From positions 124,001 to 188,000 of the forward strand of contig NZ_PGVG01000007.1 of the NCBI RefSeq assembly GCF_002795245.1: DNA of 64,000 bases. Direction: 5' to 3'. Of this stretch, positions 26,260-34,993 are shown in pieces. The DNA is from Bradyrhizobium forestalis. Lineage in GTDB: Bacteria; Pseudomonadota; Alphaproteobacteria; Rhizobiales; Xanthobacteraceae. A program made the position numbers and the translations under genes. The notes beneath the pieces are model-generated. The model worked only from the letters and a program-made list of their open reading frames with translations, made no database searches and was not told the DNA's origin. Every line of letters begins with the position of its first letter. Position 1 is the stretch's first letter.

Positions 26260-27342
26260 CTAGAGGCGGGTCACGGGATCAAGCTGACGGGCAGTTCCAA
26301 GCTTGCTGTCGAGCCACTCGAAAATGAAGTCGTCAACCGCGATGAAATTCTCGACCTCGCCGAGCGGGTGCGGGACGTTGTTGGGCACCACGACCGTGCA
26401 ATCAGCTCCAATCTGCCGATAGTCGGCCTGCAGCTCGAGGGCATCCTGCTCCCACATCATGGAGCGGCTCCCGACGACCATGAGCAGCGGGCACGGGACG
26501 CGACGCTGTGGCAGCAACGCCTCCCGCGAGGCCGCATCAGGGACGGCCTGCTCGAAGCCGGTCATCCAGCGAAGTGCAGCCTGACGCATGACCGGCATTG
26601 CTAGCCCGCCGTCGCACACGGCGGCAGCGATCCTGCGGTCCGAAAGGGCAAGGCGGGAGGCATGACAGGCGCCCGCCCCTTCGCCATAGATCGCGATCCG
26701 CCGCGCGTCGACATCGGGGCGAGCTTCCAGATAGTCCAACCAGAACTGAAGCCTGTGCTCCGGCTTGAAGGAGCGATGAACAGTTGAATTGCCGGCGTCA
26801 ATGAGCAGCAGCGACATGGCCCCGCAGAGCGAGGCTGGCAACAGCCTGCTCATCATCGAGCCCAAAGTGGCGTCCTCGTCACCGACGCAGATCACCGCCG
26901 GCGCGGCAGATTCGCGACGGAACGCCGGCAGAAAGAAGCCAGCCAGCGCCCCTTGGTCGAAGCAGTCGATCTTGACGCGCTCGATCGCCAGACCAGCCTC
27001 CGTCTCGAGACCTCTCAGGCTGGTGCTGACCTCGTCTGCGAGGTCAGCACTTTCGGCATCTCCCGGACAAGACAGACTTCTGACCACTTCAAGGGCCGTC
27101 AACGAACATAGCCACGCTTCCCCGGCAATCGGGGAGGAACGCGTTTCGCGCGCAGATTCGGCCAATGTCCGATAGTCGTCTGCGACCCTCAACCAATCTG
27201 AAATCCACAGATGCCGGTGCCTCTCACGCGCAAGCTCTGCGACGGACAGGCTTTCGAAGAATTGCGATGCGCGATCCCGCAAACGTGCCAGATTTCGACC
27301 GGCGCCGTCGCACGAGCGGTGAGGCCAATGATCACCTTCCAT
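26260..27342 (-). CDS. Alpha/beta-hydrolase-like protein lacking Ser nucleophile
   Basis: A 360-residue protein with an alpha/beta-hydrolase fold of the FrsA/dipeptidyl-peptidase-like type. It has an N-terminal helical region, then the core strand APAVICVGDEDATLGSMMSR and the elbow region RRIAIYGEGAGACHASRLAL. A late strand carries PLLMVVGSRSMMWEQDALEL, and the expected catalytic His region is NNVPHPLGEVENF. The usual GxSxG elbow is GEGAG here, so the Ser is replaced by Gly. It may be non-hydrolytic or use another residue. Single gene, convergent with the MarR gene at 25698. Confidence 0.75.
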   Translation of the reverse strand: MEGDHWPHRSCDGAGRNLARLRDRASQFFESLSVAELARERHRHLWISDWLRVADDYRTLAESARETRSSPIAGEAWLCSLTALEVVRSLSCPGDAESADLADEVSTSLRGLETEAGLAIERVKIDCFDQGALAGFFLPAFRRESAAPAVICVGDEDATLGSMMSRLLPASLCGAMSLLLIDAGNSTVHRSFKPEHRLQFWLDYLEARPDVDARRIAIYGEGAGACHASRLALSDRRIAAAVCDGGLAMPVMRQAALRWMTGFEQAVPDAASREALLPQRRVPCPLLMVVGSRSMMWEQDALELQADYRQIGADCTVVVPNNVPHPLGEVENFIAVDDFIFEWLDSKLGTARQLDPVTRL

Positions 27343-28217
27343 GTCAGTCCCCCGAACGGCGCCGTCAACGGTTGCCCGGACTTGCGTCCAGATCTGCCGG
27401 CTTCGCGTCCTGCGCAGCGCCGTGCACGCCTGCTCGATGCGATCGCAGGCGCGCCTGATCGCGTCCTTTGCGCCTGCGACTGGCGATGCTGCCCGCCTCG
27501 GTCATTCCTTTCGCCGCCATCTCGGCGCCACGCGGCGAAGCGGGCCGATACCCGGTGTTCGGTCCATGCTTTGCTGCAATGAGACCCGGCTCGCTGATCG
27601 TTCTGTCTTCGCCTTGCGCAGCGAAGTTACAGCGCGACGCAGCCTGAATTCCAAACGAGCGGGCTCGGACACAAAGTCCAGGCCGGCTCACCCCAATCGT
27701 CACGTCCCAGCTCCTCGCTGATAGACAGTTTATCGCCGCGCACCCTGCCAGTTCTTGCGATGCGGGCTTCGTCGTTTCTTGTTGCGATCAGCAAGACAAA
27801 AATACTTCGTGCCGACAGAAGAGACATGCCTGTGTAGGCCGCGATTGTGAAAGCACGATATGGTGAAGGATGCGGCGCATTGCCACCGCATCAATGCCGA
27901 GTGCCGAGGTGGCAGGAAAACCGCCAAGACCCGACACGATGTCGCTGATCCGTGCGCGACGTGTGACAACAACGGTCGCGCCTGCGGTGAGCTGGAATGA
28001 GCCGAGACACCCTGAAAATCCCAATCCGAAAAGCTCGATATCCTCGAACGAACAAGAACCCGAGCCTTTTTGCCCCCGGCCGGGGGGGGCACCTGGCATT
28101 GCCTTGTATGCATTATCCCAGTTGCCATCCCTGCGCAGTTCGCTTTACATGCCGGCAACTCGCCCGCGGATGACGGCCGGGGCGCAAAAATCACACAAAT
28201 TGTCAAAGGGACGGAGC
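27343..28217. other. Long region without a supported gene
   Basis: About 875 bases between divergently transcribed genes. Open frames on both strands here are Arg/Ser/Cys rich and show no family features. A run of eight G lies at 28081-28088. Promoters for the hydrolase-like gene (left) and the reductase-like gene (right) should be here, but I cannot place them. Confidence 0.45.
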
Positions 28218-29282
28218 ATGGCGCGCAACATATTGATTCTCGGAGCTTCTTACGGCTCGCTGCTGGGCACAAAGCTGCTGATGGCGGGGCACAACGTGAC
28301 CCTGGTCTGCCGCGCCAAGACCGCAGAGCTGATCAATCGCGACGGTACCGAGGTGCGCATCAAGTTGCGTGACGAGGCGGCGCACCGCGCCATCTTCTCG
28401 CGCGACCTGCCCGGCAAGCTCGATGCGGTGACGCCCGCCAATGTCGATCTTTCCCGTTACGATCTGGTCGGCCTTGCGATGCAGGAGCCGCAATACACCA
28501 ATCACACGGTGCGCGTTCTCATGGTCAAGATTGCCGCGGCGAAGCTGCCGTGCCTTTCGATCATGAACATGCCGCCGCTGCCCTATCTGAAGCGGATTCC
28601 GGCGCTCGCGGACATGGATCTCGAGGAGGCCTATACCAATGCGCAGGTGTGGGAGCGGTTCGAGCCGGGGCTGGTGACGCTGTGCTCGCCCGATCCGCAG
28701 GCATTCCGTCCGCCGGAAGAGGCCGCCAACGTGCTTCACGTCGGCCTTCCCACCAACTTCAAGGCATCGGTCTTTGCCGACGAGAAGCACAACAAGCTGC
28801 TGCGCGAGCTAGAGGCCGACATCGACGCGGTGACGCTCGACGGCCACGACGTGCCGGTCAAGCTGAAAGTGTTCGACTCGTTGTTCGTGCCGCTGGCGAA
28901 ATGGTCGATGCTGCTCACCGGCAATTACCGCTGCATCACGCCCAATGAGCCGCAGTCGATCCGCGACGCCGTGCATGGCGATCTCAAGCGCTCGCAGACG
29001 ATCTACGACCATGTCGACGCGATCGCCCGCCGACTCGGCGCCGATCCACAGGACCAGGTGCCGTTCGCGAAATATGCCAAGGCCGCCGAGAGCCTGCTCA
29101 AGCCGTCCTCGGCCGCGCGCGCGGTCGCGAGCGGCGCGCCCTTCATCGAGCGCGTCGACCTCCTGGTGAAGCTGATCTCGCATCAGCTCGGCGTGCCCAA
29201 CGCCGAGATCGACCGCACCGTCGACACCGTGGACCAGAAGCTGAACGAGAAGATCGTGCAGGGCGGATCCGGCGCGCAGTAG
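28218..29282 (+). CDS. Ketopantoate-reductase-like dehydrogenase
   Basis: NAD(P)-dependent oxidoreductase of 354 residues. The N-terminal Rossmann motif is LILGASYGSLLGTKLLMAGH, with VTLVCRAKTAELINRDGTEV as in ApbA/PanE proteins. The C-terminal helical domain includes LKVFDSLFVPLAKWSMLLTG and a long helix with DHVDAIARRLGADPQDQVPF. GGGACGGAGC precedes the ATG at 28218; an upstream extension to 27870 is not protein-like. It is more divergent than true PanE, so the substrate is open. Single gene. Confidence 0.75.
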   Translation: MARNILILGASYGSLLGTKLLMAGHNVTLVCRAKTAELINRDGTEVRIKLRDEAAHRAIFSRDLPGKLDAVTPANVDLSRYDLVGLAMQEPQYTNHTVRVLMVKIAAAKLPCLSIMNMPPLPYLKRIPALADMDLEEAYTNAQVWERFEPGLVTLCSPDPQAFRPPEEAANVLHVGLPTNFKASVFADEKHNKLLRELEADIDAVTLDGHDVPVKLKVFDSLFVPLAKWSMLLTGNYRCITPNEPQSIRDAVHGDLKRSQTIYDHVDAIARRLGADPQDQVPFAKYAKAAESLLKPSSAARAVASGAPFIERVDLLVKLISHQLGVPNAEIDRTVDTVDQKLNEKIVQGGSGAQ

Positions 29283-29770
29283 CGCGCCGGATCAGAAAAG
29301 TCATACGGTTGGATAGCGGGTCTCGCGCTCACGGATCTTGATCTGCGTCATTCCGTGCCGCGGCGTGGGATCGCCTCTCTGCATCGCCGCGCACCTGGTT
29401 CGGCGCGGCACCGTTCCCAGTGTGGCGCAAATTCAACGATGGTCGTTGCACCTTCATTGGCCACGCGATCGGGTCGCACTCACATCGCGCAGCACTGATA
29501 TCACGACTGCGTGAGACGACCGCATGCCGCTCGTCATATCCCGGCGCTTCGCGGGCAAAGCGAGCCGATTCCGGCGCGAAATGAGCTTCTTCACATGTAG
29601 GCCCTTCATTCGCGCAAACGTTGCATGCGCGCGCGACGGGCTCGGCTTCTTGCCCAGCCACAAGGAGATGAGCACCATATCTTTCCAAATCAGGTTTCTG
29701 AGACCTGTTTGCCGGTCTGTTGTCCGGCGCGATCGCAATTGCACGGCCGAGAGAACCAAGAACAACAAGA
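29283..29770. other. Intergenic region before the YkgJ-fusion gene
   Basis: About 490 bases with several short shadow frames but no supported gene, RNA or terminator. GCGCTTCGCGGGCAAAGCGA near 29550-29570 is locally palindromic. Confidence 0.4.
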
Positions 29771-30589
29771 ATGGACCAGGCGATGCTGAGCGTCGTCCGC
29801 GCAGTCGAGGCAGGCGCGACGACGATGAAAGGCGTGATCGACGCCACCGGACTATCCCGCCTCAAGATCGAACGTGCGTTGACCGCGCTGGAGAAGCAGA
29901 AGCTGCTGATCCGTGACGGCCAGGGCTTTCGCGCGACCGGCCTGCCGAAGGCCGCGCGTCCCGCCCGGCAGTGCGGCTCGTGCAACGCCTGCTGCGATAT
30001 CCTCGAAGTGACCGCCGTCGACAAGCCGGTGAACCAGCTCTGCCGGCATTGGCAGAAAGGGACTGGATGCACAATTTACGACCGCCGCCCGCAAATGTGC
30101 CGATCGTTCACTTGCGCCTGGCTGCAGGGCCATCTCGATGACGACTGGTTCCCCGACAAGGCCGGCCTCGTGGTGCATTTCAGCCAGGACGCCGTCAATG
30201 TCACCGTCGACGACGATTGCCCGGAGCGCTGGCGCGACGAGCCGTATTTCAGCAAGCTCGCCGAATGGTCGCTGAACGGCATCAGGCGGATCGGAAACCG
30301 GGGCTATGCCACCCTCGTCGTCTCCGGCACTGAGCGCTTCCTGCTGCTTGGACGCACCGTCGTTCCCGAGCCGACGCCGTTCGGCACCGCGTTCGTGCCG
30401 CTCACGGCCGACACTTTCCGATTCTGGAAGGCGACGTCGCAGGAGCATCTGCAGCGGTTGCACGAACGAATCGCCGAGATTGAGCGCATAAGGCAGGAAT
30501 TCGGCTCCTGCGCTATTCCGGAGAGCGAGGACGACGATCCGCAAGCCCCCTATCGGCCTGCACTTCTACGGCAATCGAATCACGCCTGA
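29771..30589 (+). CDS. Winged-helix protein fused to YkgJ cysteine cluster
   Basis: About 272 residues. Start taken at 29771 (MDQAMLSVVRAVEAGATTMK). Residues 1-60 resemble a winged helix-turn-helix (GVIDATGLSRLKIERALTAL, then EKQKLLIRDGQGFRATG). A YkgJ-type cysteine cluster follows at about 68-135: CGSCNACC, LCRHW, GCTIYDRRPQMCRSFTC. YkgJ domains probably bind Zn or Fe-S; the function is not known. The rest is a mixed region (YATLVVSGTERFLLLGRTVV) and a C-terminal helix. The HerA-like ATPase gene follows 103 bases downstream. The domain union would make it a metal- or redox-dependent regulator, which is inference. Confidence 0.7.
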   Translation: MDQAMLSVVRAVEAGATTMKGVIDATGLSRLKIERALTALEKQKLLIRDGQGFRATGLPKAARPARQCGSCNACCDILEVTAVDKPVNQLCRHWQKGTGCTIYDRRPQMCRSFTCAWLQGHLDDDWFPDKAGLVVHFSQDAVNVTVDDDCPERWRDEPYFSKLAEWSLNGIRRIGNRGYATLVVSGTERFLLLGRTVVPEPTPFGTAFVPLTADTFRFWKATSQEHLQRLHERIAEIERIRQEFGSCAIPESEDDDPQAPYRPALLRQSNHA

Positions 30590-30692
30590 ACGCGTCGTGG
30601 GCAACGCCGCCTGATCCGCGCTGGAGCGCTCGACGCGCCCCGGCCGGATTGGTAAGCCCCTGTCCGCGAATGGAAGGGCTTGAGTCGGGGAC

Positions 30693-32207
30693 ATGACGGT
30701 TGCGATCGAGATGGGGCAGACCACGGCAGGCGCCGCGGCCGCCATGGACCTCGAGGAACTGCTGGCGACCCGCCTCCTGGTGCAGGGCAATTCGGGCTCC
30801 GGCAAATCGCATTTGTTGCGGCGGCTGCTGGAGCAGAGCGCGCCCTGGGTGCAGCAGGCCATCATCGACCCCGAAGGCGACTTCGTCACGCTGGCCGAGC
30901 GCTTCGGCCATCTGGTGATCGAGGCCGAGGACCACACCGAGCGCGGCCTTCAGGTCGCCGGCGAGCGCGCGCGGCTGCATCGCGTCTCCACCGTGCTCAA
31001 TCTCGAAGGTCTCGATGCCGAGAACCAGATGCGCCGCGCCGCGGCGTTCCTCGGCGGCCTGTTCGACGTCGACCGCGACCATTGGTATCCGATGCTCGTC
31101 GTCGTCGACGAAGCGCAGCTGTTCGCGCCGGCGGTGGCGGGCGAAGTCTCGGACGAGGCGCGCAAGCTGTCGCTCGGCGCGATGACCAATCTGATGTGCC
31201 GCGGCCGCAAGCGCGGGCTTGCCGGCATCATCGCGACCCAGCGGCTGGCGAAGCTCGCCAAGAACGTCGCGGCGGAAGCCTCCAACTTCCTGATGGGCCG
31301 CACCTTCCTCGACATCGACATGGCGCGCGCCGCCGACCTGCTCGGCATGGAGCGGCGACAGGCGGAAGCCTTTCGCGATCTCGAGCGCGGCCAGTTCATG
31401 GCGCTGGGACCTGCGCTGTCGCGCCGTCCGCTGCGTCTGAACATCGGGCCGACCGACACGAGCCCGCGCAATTCGACGCCGCGGCTGATGCCGCTGCCGG
31501 AGGCGACGCTGGAGGATGCGCGCGCCGTAATCCTGGCGGCGCCGCCGCCGGATGCCAGCAGGCCGCAGCGCCGGCCGGCGCCGGATCTGCTGGAGCAGCT
31601 GCGGGCGGCGAAAGCCGCCGCCGTGCCGGAGATCCGGCCCGAGGTGGTCGAGGTGCCGGTCAGCGCCGAGGAACTCGCGGAGCGGCGCGAACGTGTCGAC
31701 CGCACGTTGCGCGCCGTGCTGGCCGAGCCCGACGCCGGCTTCCGCGCCATCGGCGTGCTCTATCAGGAATTCGTGGTCCGCTGCCGAATCGAAGGTCTTG
31801 GCTCTGCGGTGCCTGACCTCAACGAATTCCGCCGCATGCTGACGCATGCGCGCGCCGGGCTCGGCACCGATCTCGCCGACGACGACGCCTGGCAGGACGT
31901 CTCGCTGCGCGCCTCGATCCTGCCCGACGACATGCAGGGCGTGTTCATGATGATCGCGCGCGCGGCGAAAGAAGGCTGGCCGTGCCCAGGCGATGCCGCG
32001 ATCGCCCGCGCCTACGGCTCGCATTCGCTGCGCCGCGCGCAGCGGCTGCTCAGCTATATGGAGGAGCAGGGCCTGATCGTCTGTCAGCTCGACGGCGGCG
32101 GACGCCGGATCGTGACGCTGGTGGAGCTGGCCTGGGCCACGGCGCCGGGCGATCCCAATGGCGATGATGTGCCGATGGAGCAGGTAGCGAGCGCGGCTTC
32201 GCGCTGA
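30693..32207 (+). CDS. HerA-like P-loop ATPase
   Basis: A 504-residue ATP-binding protein of the HerA/VirB4-like DUF87 type. Walker A is GNSGSGKSHLLRRL (about residues 33-46). Then come DPEGDFVTLAERFG, the Walker B MLVVVDEAQLFAPA (about 136-149), and a sensor-like GRKRGLAGIIATQRLAKLAK. The C-terminal part has a Pro-rich linker (about 275-310) and a helical region ending in a winged-helix-like AYGSHSLRRAQRLLSYMEEQ. HerA usually works with the NurA nuclease, but no nurA is nearby. DNA translocation is inferred from the fold. Confidence 0.75.
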   Translation: MTVAIEMGQTTAGAAAAMDLEELLATRLLVQGNSGSGKSHLLRRLLEQSAPWVQQAIIDPEGDFVTLAERFGHLVIEAEDHTERGLQVAGERARLHRVSTVLNLEGLDAENQMRRAAAFLGGLFDVDRDHWYPMLVVVDEAQLFAPAVAGEVSDEARKLSLGAMTNLMCRGRKRGLAGIIATQRLAKLAKNVAAEASNFLMGRTFLDIDMARAADLLGMERRQAEAFRDLERGQFMALGPALSRRPLRLNIGPTDTSPRNSTPRLMPLPEATLEDARAVILAAPPPDASRPQRRPAPDLLEQLRAAKAAAVPEIRPEVVEVPVSAEELAERRERVDRTLRAVLAEPDAGFRAIGVLYQEFVVRCRIEGLGSAVPDLNEFRRMLTHARAGLGTDLADDDAWQDVSLRASILPDDMQGVFMMIARAAKEGWPCPGDAAIARAYGSHSLRRAQRLLSYMEEQGLIVCQLDGGGRRIVTLVELAWATAPGDPNGDDVPMEQVASAASR

Positions 32208-32233
32208 GCTCTCGATTCAGAGGCGCCTCATCC

Positions 32234-33310
32234 TCACGCCGCCTCGGTCGCACCGAAACCGCGGGCCGCATCGGGCGAACGACGCGCCTCGTCCGCAAAC
32301 ATGCGGCGATAGAGCAGGACCGAGACGAGCCAAGCCAGCGCGAACAGCGCGATCACGACGAAGCCGACATTGGCCAGCGACTCGTTGAGGCCGTCGACCA
32401 CCGCCCACATGCCGCCGGAGAGGCCGAGCCGATCCGCGATCAGGCCGAACGCCTCGACGCCGCCGATGAACAGCGCCACCGCGACCGAGGCGCCCGTGAT
32501 CGTGAGATTGTACCAAAGCTTGCGCAGGGGATCGACGAAGGCCCAGCGATAGGCGCTGACCATCAGCGCGGAATCGGCGGTGTCGACCAGCGCCATGCCT
32601 GACGCAAATAGCGCGGGAAAGACCAGGACATCGGCGAGCGAGGCGCCGCGCGCGGCTTCGCTGGCGGAGATGCTGAGCAGGCCGATCTCCGTTGCGGTGT
32701 CGAAGCCAAGCCCGAACAGGAATCCAAGCGGATACATATGCCACGGCTTCGTCACCAGGCGGAACATCGGGCCGAGCAGCCGCGCCAGGACGCCGCGGCT
32801 GGCAAGCAGTGCGTCAAGCTGCGCAGCGTCGTGAACGCCCTGCTCCCGCGCCGCACGAAACGTCCGCCACAGGCCGGCAAAGATGGCGAGATTGATGGCC
32901 GCGATCACCAGCAGGAACAGTGCCGACACCGATGTGCCGATGAAGCCGCCGATCTCCTTGAGCAGGCTGTCGCCGCCAAGGCTGACCACACCGAGCGCCA
33001 GCAGCATGGTTGCAACCACGACCACGGTGGAATGACCGAGCGCGAAATAGAGGCCGACGCTGCGCGGCGCGCCGCCCGCCTGCATCAGCTTGCGCACGAC
33101 ATTGTCGATCGCGGCGATGTGGTCGGCATCGACGGCGTGACGCAGACCGAACACCCAGGCCAGCAGCGCCGTCGCCATCACCGTCGGCCGGTCGCCAAAC
33201 AGCGCGAAGGCCCAGGCCCACGCGGCAACATTGGCGGCGATGAGCCCGCCGAACAGCAACGTCACCCCGGGCTCGACCGCCCGCAAAGACCATCTCGTCA
33301 CGACAACCAT
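32234..33310 (-). CDS. Nickel/cobalt permease, NiCoT family
   Basis: High-affinity Ni2+/Co2+ inner-membrane transporter of 358 residues with about eight membrane helices. The signature in helix II is LRHAVDADHIAAIDNVVRKL (HX4DH motif). LGHSTVVV and GLGFDTATEIGLL, further family motifs, follow. A perfect NikR-type operator (33342-33369) lies 32 bases before the ATG, so nickel is the likelier substrate and repression by nickel is expected. In Bradyrhizobium such permeases supply hydrogenase and urease; neither gene cluster is in this window. Confidence 0.92.
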   Translation of the reverse strand: MVVVTRWSLRAVEPGVTLLFGGLIAANVAAWAWAFALFGDRPTVMATALLAWVFGLRHAVDADHIAAIDNVVRKLMQAGGAPRSVGLYFALGHSTVVVVATMLLALGVVSLGGDSLLKEIGGFIGTSVSALFLLVIAAINLAIFAGLWRTFRAAREQGVHDAAQLDALLASRGVLARLLGPMFRLVTKPWHMYPLGFLFGLGFDTATEIGLLSISASEAARGASLADVLVFPALFASGMALVDTADSALMVSAYRWAFVDPLRKLWYNLTITGASVAVALFIGGVEAFGLIADRLGLSGGMWAVVDGLNESLANVGFVVIALFALAWLVSVLLYRRMFADEARRSPDAARGFGATEAA

Positions 33311-33341
33311 TCCGTCCGCTGCACGCCCCGTCGCGCCACCG

Positions 33342-33369
33342 GTATGATATTTTCACAGGATGGTCATAC
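33342..33369. promoter_or_regulatory. NikR-type operator
   Basis: GTATGA (33342-33347), 16 bases, then TCATAC (33364-33369): an exact match to the published NikR consensus GTATGA-N16-TCATAC. It lies just upstream of the nickel/cobalt permease. On the permease strand TATCAT within the site could double as the -10 element, which would let NikR block RNA polymerase directly. Confidence 0.88.
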
Positions 33370-33413
33370 TGACCAGTGCAATTCCAGACCACCCAAACAA
33401 GTCTTCCGCAAAC

Positions 33414-34151
33414 CTACGCCGCCTCGGACCCACCCAAATAGGCGTCGCGGACGCGAGGATCGTCCTTCAGAGTCCGCGCCGGGCCTGAGAGCACGATCCT
33501 GCCGGTCTGGAGCACGTAGGCTTCATGCGCGATCTCGAGCGCGAGGCTGGCGTTCTGCTCGACCATGAACACCGAGACGCCCTCCTGGTTGATGGTGCGG
33601 ATCAGCTCCAGCACGCGATCGACATAGAGCGGTGACAGGCCCATGGTCGGCTCATCCATCACGATCATGCGGGGCCGGCTCATCAGTGCGCGCGCCATCG
33701 CCACCATCTGCTGCTCGCCACCGGACAAGGACCCGGCGCGCTGCGACAGCCGCTGGCCAAGCTTCGGAAACAGCGTCAGCATCCTGTCGAGGTCCTGCGC
33801 GACAGCATCGCGGTCGTTGCGCACGAAGGCACCCATCAGGATGTTTTCGCGCACGCTCATGTCGGCGAACAGCCGCCGCGCCTCCGGCACCGAGGCGATG
33901 CCGCGACGGACGATCTGCGGCGTGGAGAGCCCGATCAGCGAGGCTCCGTCAAACGTCACCTCGCCCGAACGCGGCTTTACGAGACCCAAGATGATCTTCA
34001 TCGTCGTCGACTTGCCGCTGGCATTGCCGCCGAGCAGGCACGCGATGTGGCCGCGCGCGACCGTGATCGACAGGTCGAAATGCACCTGGGCCTGGCCGTA
34101 GAAAGTGTTGACGTTGGATAGCGCCAGCAGCGGTTCGGGTGCGCTCGTCAT
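33414..34151 (-). CDS. livF: LivF-type ABC transporter ATPase
   Basis: ATP-binding subunit of a branched-chain amino-acid-type (HAAT) ABC importer, 245 residues. Walker A is LLGGNASGKSTTMK, with Asn in place of the more usual second residue. The signature is SLSGGEQQMVAMARALMSRP and Walker B is RMIVMDEPTMGLSP. It overlaps livG by 4 bases and is the last gene of the transporter unit. Substrate class cannot be decided from the ATPase. Confidence 0.93.
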   Translation of the reverse strand: MTSAPEPLLALSNVNTFYGQAQVHFDLSITVARGHIACLLGGNASGKSTTMKIILGLVKPRSGEVTFDGASLIGLSTPQIVRRGIASVPEARRLFADMSVRENILMGAFVRNDRDAVAQDLDRMLTLFPKLGQRLSQRAGSLSGGEQQMVAMARALMSRPRMIVMDEPTMGLSPLYVDRVLELIRTINQEGVSVFMVEQNASLALEIAHEAYVLQTGRIVLSGPARTLKDDPRVRDAYLGGSEAA

Positions 34152-34993
34152 GCCGCGCTCTCCTCCGTCGCCCCTGATAGCCCGTGGCCGAGATAGGCCT
34201 CGATCACCTTGGGATCACCACGCACCTCTTCGCCCGGCCCTTCCGCGATCTTCTTGCCTTCGTCCATGACGATGACGCGGTCGGACAGGCGCATCACCAT
34301 TTCCAGCTTGTGCTCGATCAGGAGGATGGTCAGTCCTTCGGTTTTCAGCTCGGCGACGAGCGCCTGCATTTCCGCGGTCTCGGTCGGGTTCATGCCGGCG
34401 GTCGGCTCGTCGAGCAGCAAGAGGCGCGGCTTCAGCGCGAGTGCACGCGCGATCTCGACGCGGCGGCGGTTGGCGTAGGACAGGCTATACGCAGGCTGGT
34501 CGATGCGCGGCAGCAGCCGCTCGCCGAAGCGCGCGAGGATGGCCTTCACCTCCTCGCGCAGCCGCTCCTCTTCCGCCTTGACGCTCGAGGGACGAAGCAG
34601 TGCCAAGCCCAATTCCAGCAGCGGGCCAATCACCGGCACCGCCGGCTTCACGGCGCGCAAGCGCGTGTGGGCGCCGATCAGGACATTGTCCATGACGCTG
34701 AGATTGCCGAACACGCGGCCGAGCTGGAAGGTGCGCGCGATGCCTTCGGCCGCGAGCCGTTCCGGCGAGAAGCCAGTGATGTCCTGACTTCCGAAACGGA
34801 CAGTGCCGGCGTCGGGCCGATCGAGCCCGGTCACGAGATTGAACAGCGTCGTCTTGCCGGCGCCATTCGGCCCGATGATGCTGATCAGCTCGCCCCTGGC
34901 GAGGTCGAGGTCGATGGCATCGACCGCGGTGAGGCCGCCGAAGCGGCGCGTCAGCCCGCGCAGGGACAGCATGGGATTGTGCTGCTCTCCCAT
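34148..34993 (-). CDS. livG: LivG-type ABC transporter ATPase
   Basis: Second ATP-binding subunit, 281 residues. Walker A is IIGPNGAGKTTLFNL. The LivG-type insertion ARTFQLGRVFGNLSVMDNVL follows. The signature region SLSYANRRRVEIARALALKP has Tyr-Ala-Asn-Arg in place of the canonical SGGQ, and Walker B is RLLLLDEPTAGMNPTETAEM. The start overlaps the permease stop (ATGA) and the end overlaps livF, so the three are translated together. Confidence 0.92.
   Translation of the reverse strand: MGEQHNPMLSLRGLTRRFGGLTAVDAIDLDLARGELISIIGPNGAGKTTLFNLVTGLDRPDAGTVRFGSQDITGFSPERLAAEGIARTFQLGRVFGNLSVMDNVLIGAHTRLRAVKPAVPVIGPLLELGLALLRPSSVKAEEERLREEVKAILARFGERLLPRIDQPAYSLSYANRRRVEIARALALKPRLLLLDEPTAGMNPTETAEMQALVAELKTEGLTILLIEHKLEMVMRLSDRVIVMDEGKKIAEGPGEEVRGDPKVIEAYLGHGLSGATEESAA

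Noticed and set aside
27730..28272. A 180-codon minus-strand frame before the reductase-like gene
   Set aside because: Cys/Ser/Arg-rich composition, overlaps the reductase start and has no recognisable domain.
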